Assembly: GCF_000278725.1 (NCBI RefSeq)
Contig: NZ_ALCA01000125.1
Coordinates: 4,673 to 68,672, forward strand
Direction: 5' to 3'
DNA from: Actinomyces sp. ICM47
Lineage (GTDB): Bacteria > Actinomycetota > Actinomycetes > Actinomycetales > Actinomycetaceae
DNA length: 64,000 bases
Shown here one piece after another: positions 8,579-15,727 of the stretch. The position numbers and the translations under genes are program-made. The notes under the pieces were generated by a model. The model was not told the DNA's origin. It did no database searches and saw nothing but the letters and a program-made list of their open reading frames with translations. The stretch's first letter is position 1. Every line of letters starts with the position of its first letter.

Positions 8579-9620
8579 TGGTCTGAGCCTCGCGTCCCTG
8601 CGACGCCCACGTGTCTGCCTGCGCGACGACGTCGCGGCGCACCTTGCGGACCTTCTTCTCAGAGTTCACGCGCTGGCCGACCTTCTCCAGGGACCAGTCC
8701 TGCTCGTCGTCCCACGCACCGCCCTGGCCTTCGGCAGCCTTGGCTGGGCGTGTCGCGCGCTCCTGCGGCGTCACGCCAGGGGCGAGCAGACGAGTCACCA
8801 CAAGGAATCCGGTGTGAGCGACCATACGATGCTCGGGGCGCACCGCCAGGCCGTCAAGATGCCACTCGCGGCGCATATCCTCCCACGCGATCGGATCTGT
8901 GAAGCGTTCGGATGCGCGCAGGTCCTCGACCAGGCGCGACATCTGGGTCACCGTCGCGACGTAGCAGACGAGAACGCCGCCGGGAATGAGCGCATGCGTG
9001 ATGGCCTCGATGTTTTCCCAGGGGGCCAGCATGTCGAGGACTACGCGATCAATGCTCCCCTCATCGACCGCCCACAGCACCTCGTCCACGTCGCCGACGC
9101 GCAGATCCCACGCGGGATGACGGCGTCCGAACCACAGGTCCACGTTCGCCGCAGCGATGTCTGCGAAGTCCTGGCGGCGTTCGACGGAGATCAGGCGTCC
9201 GCTCGGTCCCACGGCGTCCAGAAGCGCCATGGACAGGGCACCCGACCCGGCCCCAGCCTCGATGACCGTGGCACCCGGGAAGATATCGCCCATGTGGGTG
9301 ATGACGCCCGCGTCCTTGGGGTAGACAACCGCCGCACCGCGCGGCATCGACATGACATAGTCAACCTGAAGGGGACGCAGGATCTGGAACTGACGCCCCT
9401 CGTCGGTCACGATAACCTGGCCGTCGGGGCGGCCGATAACGTCGTTGTGGTTGAATCCACCGCGGTTGGACTGAAAGCGTCCGCCATGCACCAAGATCAC
9501 TTGGTGGAAGCGTCCCTTCGGGTCGCGAACCTGAACGCGGTCGCCCTCGGTCAAGGGGCCTCGGCGGGTGGGCTGGCCAAAGTCAGTGGCCGTTTCGGAA
9601 TTATTACGCTGAATAGTCAT
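8571..9620 (-). CDS. trmI: tRNA (adenine-58-N1)-methyltransferase TrmI
   Basis: SAM-dependent enzyme that makes m1A58 in the T-loop of tRNAs. I choose the ATG at 9620 (MTIQRNNSETATDF), which gives 349 residues. Open frame continues upstream across the divergent gene but has no family similarity. The SAM-binding motif VIEAGAGSGALSMALL is near residue 115, followed by GRLISVERR and RVVLDMLAPWE. A charged C-terminal tail (about 45 residues) is longer than in many TrmI proteins. The neighbourhood mpa-trmI next to a divergent RecB-family nuclease matches M. tuberculosis Rv2115c-Rv2119. The stop overlaps the ATPase start by eight bases. Confidence 0.92.
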   Translation of the reverse strand: MTIQRNNSETATDFGQPTRRGPLTEGDRVQVRDPKGRFHQVILVHGGRFQSNRGGFNHNDVIGRPDGQVIVTDEGRQFQILRPLQVDYVMSMPRGAAVVYPKDAGVITHMGDIFPGATVIEAGAGSGALSMALLDAVGPSGRLISVERRQDFADIAAANVDLWFGRRHPAWDLRVGDVDEVLWAVDEGSIDRVVLDMLAPWENIEAITHALIPGGVLVCYVATVTQMSRLVEDLRASERFTDPIAWEDMRREWHLDGLAVRPEHRMVAHTGFLVVTRLLAPGVTPQERATRPAKAAEGQGGAWDDEQDWSLEKVGQRVNSEKKVRKVRRDVVAQADTWASQGREAQTNE

Positions 9621-9698
9621 TACGTAAAGAATAGCGCCTTGGGCCTCCCCGCCCCTGCCAGGACACAAATGGGGGTGGTGAGGGTTAGCGTGGTGTTC

Positions 9699-10553
9699 AT
9701 GACAGACCTGATTGCCCCCTCCCCCGGTCCTCGTACGTGGGATCCCGCGCTGTCGGCCTCGCGCGCGAAGGAATACGAGCGCTGCCCCCTCCAGTATCGT
9801 CTGCATGTCTTGGACGGTTACCGCGAACCCGAGACGCGCGCGAAGGCGCTGGGCACGGTGGTCCACGCGGTCCTCGAAGAGCTGTTCGGACTGGCCCCGC
9901 ACGAGCGTACGCCTGAAGCTGCCCGCTCACGGGTCGCCCCCGCCTACGAGGCCGTCGTGGCGAAAACCCCTGCGATTGCCGATCTTTTCACCGATGAGGA
10001 GGACCTTCAGGCGTGGCTTGAGGACGCGCGCGGGGTCATTGACGGCTACTTCGCCATCGAGCAGCCGCAGTGGATCGCCCCGGCCGCGCGCGAGCAGCGC
10101 GTGACGACGACGACAGCGGGTGGCGTGCGCCTGCTCGGTTTCATCGACCGCATCGACGCAGCCCCCGATGGGCGACTGCGGGTCGTCGACTACAAGACTG
10201 GCAAGGCCCCCGGACCGCGCTACGTGGACGAAGCACTCTACCAGATGCGCTTTTACGCGCTGCTCTTGGCCCGCACGAAGAGGCTGCCGGCCCGCATGCA
10301 GCTGGTCTACCTGCGCGCGGGTCAGGTCATCACCTTTGATCCGGTCGCCGATGATATTCGCGCGTTTGAGCGTCACATCGATGACCTATGGACGCACATC
10401 GCCTCCGACATCGCCAATGATTCCTTCGCTGCGCGCAAGAATCCGCTGTGTAATTGGTGTGGTGTGCGCTCACTGTGTCCGGTGTTTGGGGGAACCACTC
10501 CCCCGATGCCGACGGAGCATGCACAGTGGTTGGCTCGGACTCGGCTAGGCTAG
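9699..10553 (+). CDS. RecB-family (PD-(D/E)XK) exonuclease with Fe-S cluster cysteines
   Basis: A single-domain nuclease of 284 residues of the RecB/Cas4 type. The start is set at the ATG at 9699 (MTDLIAPSPGPRTW); in-frame starts as far up as 9669 are possible. An N-terminal cysteine (YERCPLQYR) and a C-terminal cluster CNWCGVRSLC near residue 254 form the four-cysteine pattern of an iron-sulfur-stapled nuclease domain. The catalytic core shows GTVVHAVLEELF (His) and RVVDYKTGKAP (the D...K of the nuclease motif). The substrate is probably single-stranded or duplex DNA ends, but no helicase partner is adjacent. The M. tuberculosis homologue in the same place is Rv2119. It is divergent from trmI. 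Confidence 0.85.
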   Translation: MTDLIAPSPGPRTWDPALSASRAKEYERCPLQYRLHVLDGYREPETRAKALGTVVHAVLEELFGLAPHERTPEAARSRVAPAYEAVVAKTPAIADLFTDEEDLQAWLEDARGVIDGYFAIEQPQWIAPAAREQRVTTTTAGGVRLLGFIDRIDAAPDGRLRVVDYKTGKAPGPRYVDEALYQMRFYALLLARTKRLPARMQLVYLRAGQVITFDPVADDIRAFERHIDDLWTHIASDIANDSFAARKNPLCNWCGVRSLCPVFGGTTPPMPTEHAQWLARTRLG

Positions 10554-10558
10554 GGGGC

Positions 10559-11491
10559 ATGGATTCGAAGCAATGCGGACGTAGCGGCCTATACCTGTCG
10601 TCGATCGGTTTGGGGACCCTGACGTGGGGGCGCGATACAGATGCGCCTGAGGCCCTCGAAATGCTCACGCACTTCGTCGACGCGGGCGGTTCCCTCCTCG
10701 AGTGCTCCCCCTCGCACGGCGACGGTATGGCCGTGGACGTCGTGTCCGAGGCCGTAGCGTCGGTGGGCAGGCACCGCGTGGTTCTCGCGTGGCGCGGAGG
10801 GATGCGCCGTGCGACTGAAGGCGCGTGGGTGGGCGCGGCCGGACGCGGGGATCTGCTGCGCAGCCTGGATGATGCGTTGGCGCGACTGGACACGGATTAT
10901 GTGGACGTGTGGCTCGTGGAGCCGCGCCCGGAGGTGCCATTGGAGGAGACCCTGGAGGCGGCGACCCTCGCTTACCGTAGCGGGCGCGCCCGCTACGTGG
11001 GTCTGTCGCGTTCGTCTCACTGGCAACTGGCCGAGGCGGTCACTCGTGGTGTCGTGGGTGTCAGCGCGCCGATCACGCTCGTCGAATTCCCGTTCTCCCT
11101 CGTGGATGCTGCCTGCGCATCAACGGTAGCGGAACTTGCCAGCAGGGGGGTTGGCGTTCTGGCCGCGTCGGCGCTGGCAGGCGGTGCCCTGACGGGCAAG
11201 TACCGCCACACGACCCCCGCCGATTCGCGTGCTGCTTCCCCGCATCTTCGTCACATGGTTGAGCCTTACCTGTCGGGTTTCGCGAACAGTGTTATCGAAG
11301 CGACGCACCGCGCGGCTTCGGGCCTGGATCGCCGCACGGGAGACGTCGCCCTGGCGTGGGTACGCGACTACCCGGGCATCTCCTCGGCTCTCATTGGACC
11401 GCGAACAACTCGACAGCTCGACACCCTCCTGGAGTACACGGAGCCGCTGCCCGCCCCGATTCGCGAGGTACTCTCCGAGGTTGCCCAGTAG
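10559..11491 (+). CDS. Aldo/keto reductase-fold protein with replaced catalytic tetrad
   Basis: A 310-residue TIM-barrel protein of the aldo/keto reductase family, starting at the ATG at 10559, six bases after the nuclease stop. Family landmarks are the N-terminal LSSIGLGTLTWGRD, RLDTDYVDVWLVEPRPEVP, RYVGLSRSSHWQLAEA and the C-terminal ALIGPRTTRQLDTLLEY that normally binds NADP phosphate. In family alignment the Asp-Tyr-Lys-His tetrad is not found: the D...Y segment reads LLECSPSHG, the Lys strand reads VVLAWRGG, and the His position reads VEPRP. It may therefore not act as a classical reductase. Its close spacing to the nuclease gene suggests co-transcription. Confidence 0.8.
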   Translation: MDSKQCGRSGLYLSSIGLGTLTWGRDTDAPEALEMLTHFVDAGGSLLECSPSHGDGMAVDVVSEAVASVGRHRVVLAWRGGMRRATEGAWVGAAGRGDLLRSLDDALARLDTDYVDVWLVEPRPEVPLEETLEAATLAYRSGRARYVGLSRSSHWQLAEAVTRGVVGVSAPITLVEFPFSLVDAACASTVAELASRGVGVLAASALAGGALTGKYRHTTPADSRAASPHLRHMVEPYLSGFANSVIEATHRAASGLDRRTGDVALAWVRDYPGISSALIGPRTTRQLDTLLEYTEPLPAPIREVLSEVAQ

Positions 11492-11516
11492 CGGCGAGCA
11501 GCTTGCAGATACGAAC

Positions 11517-11546
11517 GAGGGGCCGAACCGTGTGGTTCGACCCCTC
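11517..11546. terminator. Hairpin terminator between convergent genes
   Basis: Inverted repeat with arms gaggggccgaacc and ggttcgacccctc around a gtgt loop (one C-A mismatch). It lies between the end of the AKR gene on the plus strand and the end of the acidic protein gene on the minus strand, so it can serve both. No long T-tract follows on either side. Confidence 0.7.
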
Positions 11547-11575
11547 GCCTCATGCGCGTGCGAGACTGATTGGTC

Positions 11576-11866
11576 TCAGTCATCGACTTCGATGAAGTCG
11601 TCGTCCTCGTCTTCGTCCTCATCGTCGTAGTCCTCATCATCTTCGTCGTAGTCATCCTCGTCAATCTCATCGAGGATGTCGAAAGGGAGTTCCACGCCCA
11701 GCTGGGTGAAGAGGATATCGTCGTAGGTGAAGAAGGCGTCGCGCAGCGCCAGCTCGGCGGCTTCGAGCGCGGCGTCATCAGCCTCGTCTCCATCGCGTGC
11801 GATGTCGAAGTGGTTCTCGAAAGCGTTGAGCAGGCGCGTCAGTGCGCGGCGGGCATCTCCAGTCAT
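11576..11866 (-). CDS. Small protein with an extremely acidic C-terminal tail
   Basis: A 96-residue protein. Residues 1-63 look helical (LTRLLNAFENHFDIA, AALEAAELALRDAFFTYDDIL), and the last 33 are almost only Asp and Glu with a few Tyr and Phe. The tail is encoded by near-repetitive GAT/GAC/GAG triplets. Similar short proteins occur in other actinobacteria, sometimes annotated as primosomal or hypothetical. I know of no proven function. Such tails often mimic nucleic acid or bind basic proteins, but that is conjecture. It lies downstream of the AKR terminator on the minus strand, 33 bases after the oxidoreductase gene ends, so the two may share a transcript. Confidence 0.75.
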   Translation of the reverse strand: MTGDARRALTRLLNAFENHFDIARDGDEADDAALEAAELALRDAFFTYDDILFTQLGVELPFDILDEIDEDDYDEDDEDYDDEDEDEDDDFIEVDD

Positions 11867-11899
11867 AGGTCACAGTCTACCGTGAGGACGCACACTTTT

Positions 11900-12997
11900 T
11901 CAGGGCAGGTTGAGCTGCGAACGGATAACGGACACCATGAGGTCCGTGCCTTTGATTTCCGCCGTCTGATCGGCACCTAGGATGCGCGTCTGCCCGTCGG
12001 AATCCAGCAGCTGCGAGGCACCCATGTTCGGGCCCAGCGGCAGGATGACCCATTCCTTCGTGGGAACGTAGTGGGCGTCGGGTTCCTCCCCTTCGATCTG
12101 CGCGGTGATGTTGGCGATGACAACGCGGGCCTGCTGGCGCGCGGCGTCGGCGCGCTTGGACTCGCGCACGTCGGTCAGGTCGCCGACAGCGTAGACGGTG
12201 GAGTGTCCCGCCACCTGCATGGTCGGCTCGACCCGGATCGTGCCGTTGGGGTGCATGACGGACTCGTACTCGCTGCCGATCAGGAACCCGGTGTTGGCGC
12301 GTGCGCCGTAGCACTGGAACCAGAGATCGGCCTCGATGACCTCGCCATTCTTGGTTTCGACCATGAAGTGCGCGAGGTCGCCGACGTTCTGAGGGGGCAG
12401 GTAGGCCAGCTCGGAGCCGGTGACGACGCGAACGCCGAGGGTGGCCAGCTGCTCGCTGATCTCATTGCGCAGGGCGTCGGTGTAGCCGGGGGTGCCCAGG
12501 ATCTGGTCCGAGGCCTCGACGATCGTGATGTCCAACCCGGGGAAGGCATTGGCGAGCTCACCAGTCAGCTCGATGCCGACGGTGCCACCGCCAACGATCA
12601 TGACGGAGCGGGCACGCGAGAGGTTCTCGTGGAGTTGCTCGAGGCGCGCCTTGGCGACGGAGGAACGGTAGGAGGAGTACTTGGCCGGGAAAGGGTAGGT
12701 AGAACCCGTGGCGAAGACGACGTAGTCAGCCTCGATGGGGTCATGACCGAATACGTGAACGGTCGTTCCGTGGACGGCGGAGACGGTGCCTCGCACGACC
12801 TGGCCGCGGCTCAGGAGATTCGTGTAAGGCATGAAGATCGCGTGTTCCCACACCGTGTCAACGGCGGCGCGTAGCGCGGCCGCGTGGTGGACGAACTGGT
12901 CCTTCTGCTCAATGAGGATAACGTCCGCGAGGGGGTCAAGCCCCTTGGCGACCGTGACGCCTCCGTATCCTCCGCCGATGACTGCGACGCGTGCCAT
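11900..12997 (-). CDS. FAD-dependent pyridine nucleotide-disulfide-type oxidoreductase (NDH-2/FSP1-like)
   Basis: A 365-residue flavoprotein related to type II NADH dehydrogenases and the AIFM2/FSP1 group. It probably moves electrons from NAD(P)H to a quinone or other acceptor. The N-terminal dinucleotide fold VAVIGGGYGG (residues 4-13) binds FAD, the second fold SVMIVGGGTVGIELTGE binds NAD(P)H, and the C-terminal FAD motif is TVYAVGDLTDV. No redox-active CxxxxC disulfide pair is seen, unlike lipoamide dehydrogenases. There is no obvious C-terminal membrane anchor. The start ATG at 12997 has a strong ribosome-binding site AAAGGAGG. The physiological acceptor cannot be read from the sequence. 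Confidence 0.85.
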   Translation of the reverse strand: MARVAVIGGGYGGVTVAKGLDPLADVILIEQKDQFVHHAAALRAAVDTVWEHAIFMPYTNLLSRGQVVRGTVSAVHGTTVHVFGHDPIEADYVVFATGSTYPFPAKYSSYRSSVAKARLEQLHENLSRARSVMIVGGGTVGIELTGELANAFPGLDITIVEASDQILGTPGYTDALRNEISEQLATLGVRVVTGSELAYLPPQNVGDLAHFMVETKNGEVIEADLWFQCYGARANTGFLIGSEYESVMHPNGTIRVEPTMQVAGHSTVYAVGDLTDVRESKRADAARQQARVVIANITAQIEGEEPDAHYVPTKEWVILPLGPNMGASQLLDSDGQTRILGADQTAEIKGTDLMVSVIRSQLNLP

Positions 12998-13068
12998 GAC
13001 ATTCCTCCTTTTGAATGGACCGCGTCTATTGTGTCATCTCACGCCCTCAAATGCGCGTGATAGGGACC

Positions 13069-13584
13069 TTAGTCCGCTTCCCCTCTGTCGGTGTGACTCT
13101 CAAGGCCCAGGCCGCGCGCAATATTGGGCTGGAAGAAGTTCGGTCCCTTTAAGACCTTGCCGTCCTCGCGGAGCTTGACGGATCCGTCGGGCATGAGCTT
13201 GGACAGGTTCGACGCCTGTACTTCGGCCAGGACCGAATCGAGGTTCATCCCCGACTCGATGGCCATGCCGTAGACGACGTAGACGAGGTCAGCCAGGGCG
13301 TCGGCGGCCTCGATAACATCGCGTTCCCCCTCGTCGGCGGCGACGGCCTCGGCGGTGGCGGCCTCGATGATCGCGCGTGCGCGCGGGCCGTAGACTGCGC
13401 CCATAAGTTCGGCGAACTCCTCGGCGATCAGGCTCATGCGCATGTTCATGCGCTCGTAGTCCAGCGTCGGATCGCTGAAAGGACGGATGGGGACGGAGTA
13501 GGTGTGGTGGAACTGCAGGACCAGCTCCATCGGGCTGGGTGCGGGTGTTGGGACGGACGAGGCCGTGGTGTCCTTCTCGCTCAT
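13069..13584 (-). CDS. MazG-like all-alpha NTP pyrophosphohydrolase
   Basis: A 171-residue protein of the all-alpha NTP-pyrophosphatase superfamily (phosphoribosyl-ATP pyrophosphohydrolase-like, COG4696 type). The metal-binding helices are recognisable: MRMSLIAEEFAELMGAVYG carries the ExxE pair and VIEAADALADLVYVVYG the second E..D pair. The predicted activity is hydrolysis of nucleoside triphosphates to monophosphate and pyrophosphate, perhaps a house-cleaning role; the substrate is unknown. It overlaps the upstream DsbA-fold gene by four bases, so the two are co-translated. The C-terminal 40 residues (LREDGKVLKGPNFFQP) are typical of this subgroup. Confidence 0.82.
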   Translation of the reverse strand: MSEKDTTASSVPTPAPSPMELVLQFHHTYSVPIRPFSDPTLDYERMNMRMSLIAEEFAELMGAVYGPRARAIIEAATAEAVAADEGERDVIEAADALADLVYVVYGMAIESGMNLDSVLAEVQASNLSKLMPDGSVKLREDGKVLKGPNFFQPNIARGLGLESHTDRGEAD

Positions 13585-14264
13585 GCGTGGTCCTTTCGTG
13601 CGTTATCCCAGGCAGTGGCCAGGATGTTGGAAAATGCTGTGACAGTCTGATGTCCGTCGACGAGGAATTGGGAATCCATGACGTAGGTGGGAACCGAGGC
13701 CACCCCCATGTGCATCGCCATCTGATAGTCGGAGTAGACGCGCGAGGCCCATTCCTCGTCGCCAACAGCGAGTGCGGCGAGGTCGGGCGGCATGCCAATG
13801 TCCTGCGCGCAGCCGATGAGCACCTCGGGATGGGAGATGTCCAGGCCCATTTCGAAGTGGGAACGCATAATCGCCTCGGCGACCTTGAGGTGGAGAGAGT
13901 CCGGGCCGGCGACCGTGTCGTTGTCGATGTCGGCGTCGTGGGCGGCCGCGATAACCCGGTGCGCACGGGAGGTAGGAGCGATGATGAGGGAGTCAAAGTC
14001 AAAGCGAATGCCCTCTCGAGCACCCAGCGCCCGCATGCGTTCGTCGGCCTCGTTTACCTCTTCCAGGTTGGCAGCCCCGGATTCAACCAGAGCGACGATG
14101 CGTGGCTTGTCGAGCGCTGCCTCCAGGTCGGGGTCGAGCAGGTAGGCGTGCAGGTAGACCTCCATCTCGGTGCTGTGTTCACAGCGGGACATGGCGGTGC
14201 GCAGGTGTCGTAGGCCCAGGTAGCTCCACGGGTCACACGTGTCGAGCCACATATCAATTCGCAC
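13581..14264 (-). CDS. DsbA-fold (FrnE-like) thioredoxin-superfamily protein without a CxxC pair
   Basis: A 227-residue DsbA-family protein. The GTG start at 14264 is preceded by AGGAG. In FrnE-type oxidoreductases the N-terminal motif is CPWCYLG; here the aligned residues read DPWSYLG (within LDTCDPWSYLG), so both active-site cysteines are replaced and one cysteine sits just outside. The rest fits the family: IAPTSRAHRVIAAAHD, EAIMRSHFEMGLDISHPEVL and the C-terminal GVASVPTYVMDSQFLVDGHQ with its cis-proline. No signal peptide is visible, so it is cytoplasmic. It may be a glutathione- or mycothiol-transferase-like isomerase rather than a disulfide exchanger. It is co-translated with the MazG-like gene. 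Confidence 0.8.
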   Translation of the reverse strand: MRIDMWLDTCDPWSYLGLRHLRTAMSRCEHSTEMEVYLHAYLLDPDLEAALDKPRIVALVESGAANLEEVNEADERMRALGAREGIRFDFDSLIIAPTSRAHRVIAAAHDADIDNDTVAGPDSLHLKVAEAIMRSHFEMGLDISHPEVLIGCAQDIGMPPDLAALAVGDEEWASRVYSDYQMAMHMGVASVPTYVMDSQFLVDGHQTVTAFSNILATAWDNARKDHA

Positions 14265-14288
14265 AGCGTCTCCTCACGGTTGATATGG

Positions 14289-14316
14289 AAAACCCCGGGG
14301 CCTTTCGGCCCCGGGG
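14289..14316 (-). terminator. Intrinsic terminator of tRNA-Leu
   Basis: On the minus strand, a ten-pair stem (ccccggggcc with ggccccgggg) around a four-base loop is followed by TTTT. It starts eight bases after the tRNA end and is a strong rho-independent terminator. Confidence 0.9.
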
Positions 14317-14323
14317 CATTTCG

Positions 14324-14410
14324 TGCGCGGAGGGGGACTTGAACCCCCACCCTCGTAAAATGAGGACTAGCACCTCAAGCTAGCGCGTCTGCCTATTCCG
14401 CCACCCGCGC
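14324..14410 (-). tRNA. tRNA-Leu (anticodon GAG)
   Basis: An 87-base class II tRNA on the minus strand. The acceptor arms GCGCGGG and TCCGCGC pair with one G-T wobble, and the discriminator base is A. The anticodon stem CTAGC/GCTAG holds the loop TTGAGGT, giving anticodon GAG, which reads leucine codons CUC and CUU. The long variable arm (CCTCATTTTACGAGG region) and the T-loop GTTCAAGTC are typical. CCA is not encoded. Confidence 0.96.
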
Positions 14411-14488
14411 AGGTGATCGGTGCGAACCGTTGTGATCCGCAAGCGAGTAGAAGCTTAACACGATTACATCGACATGCGCCAATCGAAA

Positions 14489-14977
14489 CTAGGAATCGGT
14501 TTTTTCGCCCTTCAGGCGGGAGTCCAATGTCGAGAAAACCTTTGCAATTGCTTCGATATCGGCATCCGTCATGCCGTCTAGGAGATACTCAGCCACCGTC
14601 TGCTGATGCAATTCTGTGGCAGCAAGCACAGTCTGGATTCCCTGAGTGGTCAGGCATGCGTCGTAGCCGCGGCGATCAACCTTGGAAGGGATGCGCTCGA
14701 CCCAGCCGTCGCGGGAGAGGTTAGAGACCAGGTAGGTCACGCGCGACGGCGAGTAGACGACGCGATCAGCCAACTCACCCATGCGCAAGCGATGGCTGGG
14801 GGCCTCCCACAGTGCCAGGAGAATGTTGTAGTCGGGCATAGATACGCCGTAGGCGCGCTTTAGGCGTGTTTCGAGGATTCCCTGCAGGCGTCCGGACGCC
14901 TCGAAGAAGACTCGCCACGCGGCTGCACGCGCGCTATTGGCTTGAACGATCGGGGTGAGCCGTGCTCGCGATTCCAC
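14489..14977 (-). CDS. MarR-family transcriptional regulator
   Basis: A winged-helix regulator of the MarR/SlyA family. I prefer the GTG at 14977 because AGAGAGG lies five bases upstream; an in-frame ATG at 14992 would add five residues but has no ribosome-binding site. The product has 162 residues. Features are a first dimerisation helix (AAAWRVFFEASGRLQ), ILLALWEAPSHRLRMGELADRV, the recognition helix region SPSRVTYLVSNLSRDGWVER, and the wing DRRGYDACLTTQG. It lies between tRNA-Leu and a divergent HAD phosphatase gene, whose promoter region it may control. The ligand is unknown. Confidence 0.88.
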   Translation of the reverse strand: MESRARLTPIVQANSARAAAWRVFFEASGRLQGILETRLKRAYGVSMPDYNILLALWEAPSHRLRMGELADRVVYSPSRVTYLVSNLSRDGWVERIPSKVDRRGYDACLTTQGIQTVLAATELHQQTVAEYLLDGMTDADIEAIAKVFSTLDSRLKGEKTDS

Positions 14978-15064
14978 GTGTGCCTCTCTCATAGTCGTTT
15001 CGTGTGTTTCTCTCGGGATAATAGGGCATAGTGACTAAGAAAGCACCAAGAACCAGGGGATTTT

Positions 15065-15721
15065 ATGTCGTTGACTTTTTCTGCTGTGCTGTTTGATGTT
15101 GACGGGACGATTGTTAATTCTGCGCCCGTCATCATGGGAGCATTCCGGAGCACATTGTCAGACTTTGGACTGGAGATTCCAGATGATCAGCGCCTTCGTA
15201 CCTATGTTGGCCCTCCCCTGTGGTACTCGTTTGGCGACCTGGGTTATTCGGGGCAGCTGCGCGCGGATCTGGTTTCGCGTTACAGGGAACGCTACATGGA
15301 CCACTATCTTGATCCTGAGCCTTTCGACGGTGTACGTGATCTGCTGTGGGATCTGCACCATGCGGGCGTTCCCCTTGCGACGGCCACATCCAAGCAGACA
15401 CCGATGGCGATCGCGCAGATGGAGCATTTGGGCCTTGCGGATGCCTTCGACGTGATCGCGGGGGCGACGCCGGATCCGGGGTCATCGAAGACGACGGTCA
15501 TTCACGAGGCCGTGGCTCGCTTGGGCGCGATGGGTGCGGACGTGTCGCATCCCGTCATTGTTGGCGACTCTATCTGGGACGTGCGCGGCGGCCACGAGGT
15601 TGGCATCCCCGTCATCGGTGTCGGTTGGGGGTATGCGACGGAGGATGGTCTGGATGACGCCGAGGTTGTGTGCGAGACGGTCGAGGATCTTCGCGCGCTT
15701 CTCATGCCGGCCGGCTGCTGA
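15065..15721 (+). CDS. HAD-superfamily phosphatase (phosphoglycolate phosphatase-like)
   Basis: A 218-residue HAD hydrolase with an alpha-helical cap (subfamily IA, Gph/PGMB group). Motif I is FDVDGTIVNS at residues 10-19, with both nucleophile and acid Asp present. Motif II is PLATATSKQ, the Lys is in SSKTTVIHEA, and motif IV is VIVGDSIWDVRGG. The substrate is probably a small phosphorylated metabolite; phosphoglycolate is only one option. The short upstream region has a GATAAT element (15017-15022) that could be a -10 box. The gene ends six bases before the convergent dnaE2 stop. Confidence 0.85.
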   Translation: MSLTFSAVLFDVDGTIVNSAPVIMGAFRSTLSDFGLEIPDDQRLRTYVGPPLWYSFGDLGYSGQLRADLVSRYRERYMDHYLDPEPFDGVRDLLWDLHHAGVPLATATSKQTPMAIAQMEHLGLADAFDVIAGATPDPGSSKTTVIHEAVARLGAMGADVSHPVIVGDSIWDVRGGHEVGIPVIGVGWGYATEDGLDDAEVVCETVEDLRALLMPAGC

Positions 15722-15727
15722 GGGACG

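Noticed and set aside
8481-9698. N-terminal 400-residue extension of the RecB-like nuclease frame
   Set aside because: It lies antisense to trmI and the ATPase end; similarity to the nuclease family begins only at about 9699, so the extension is not coding.
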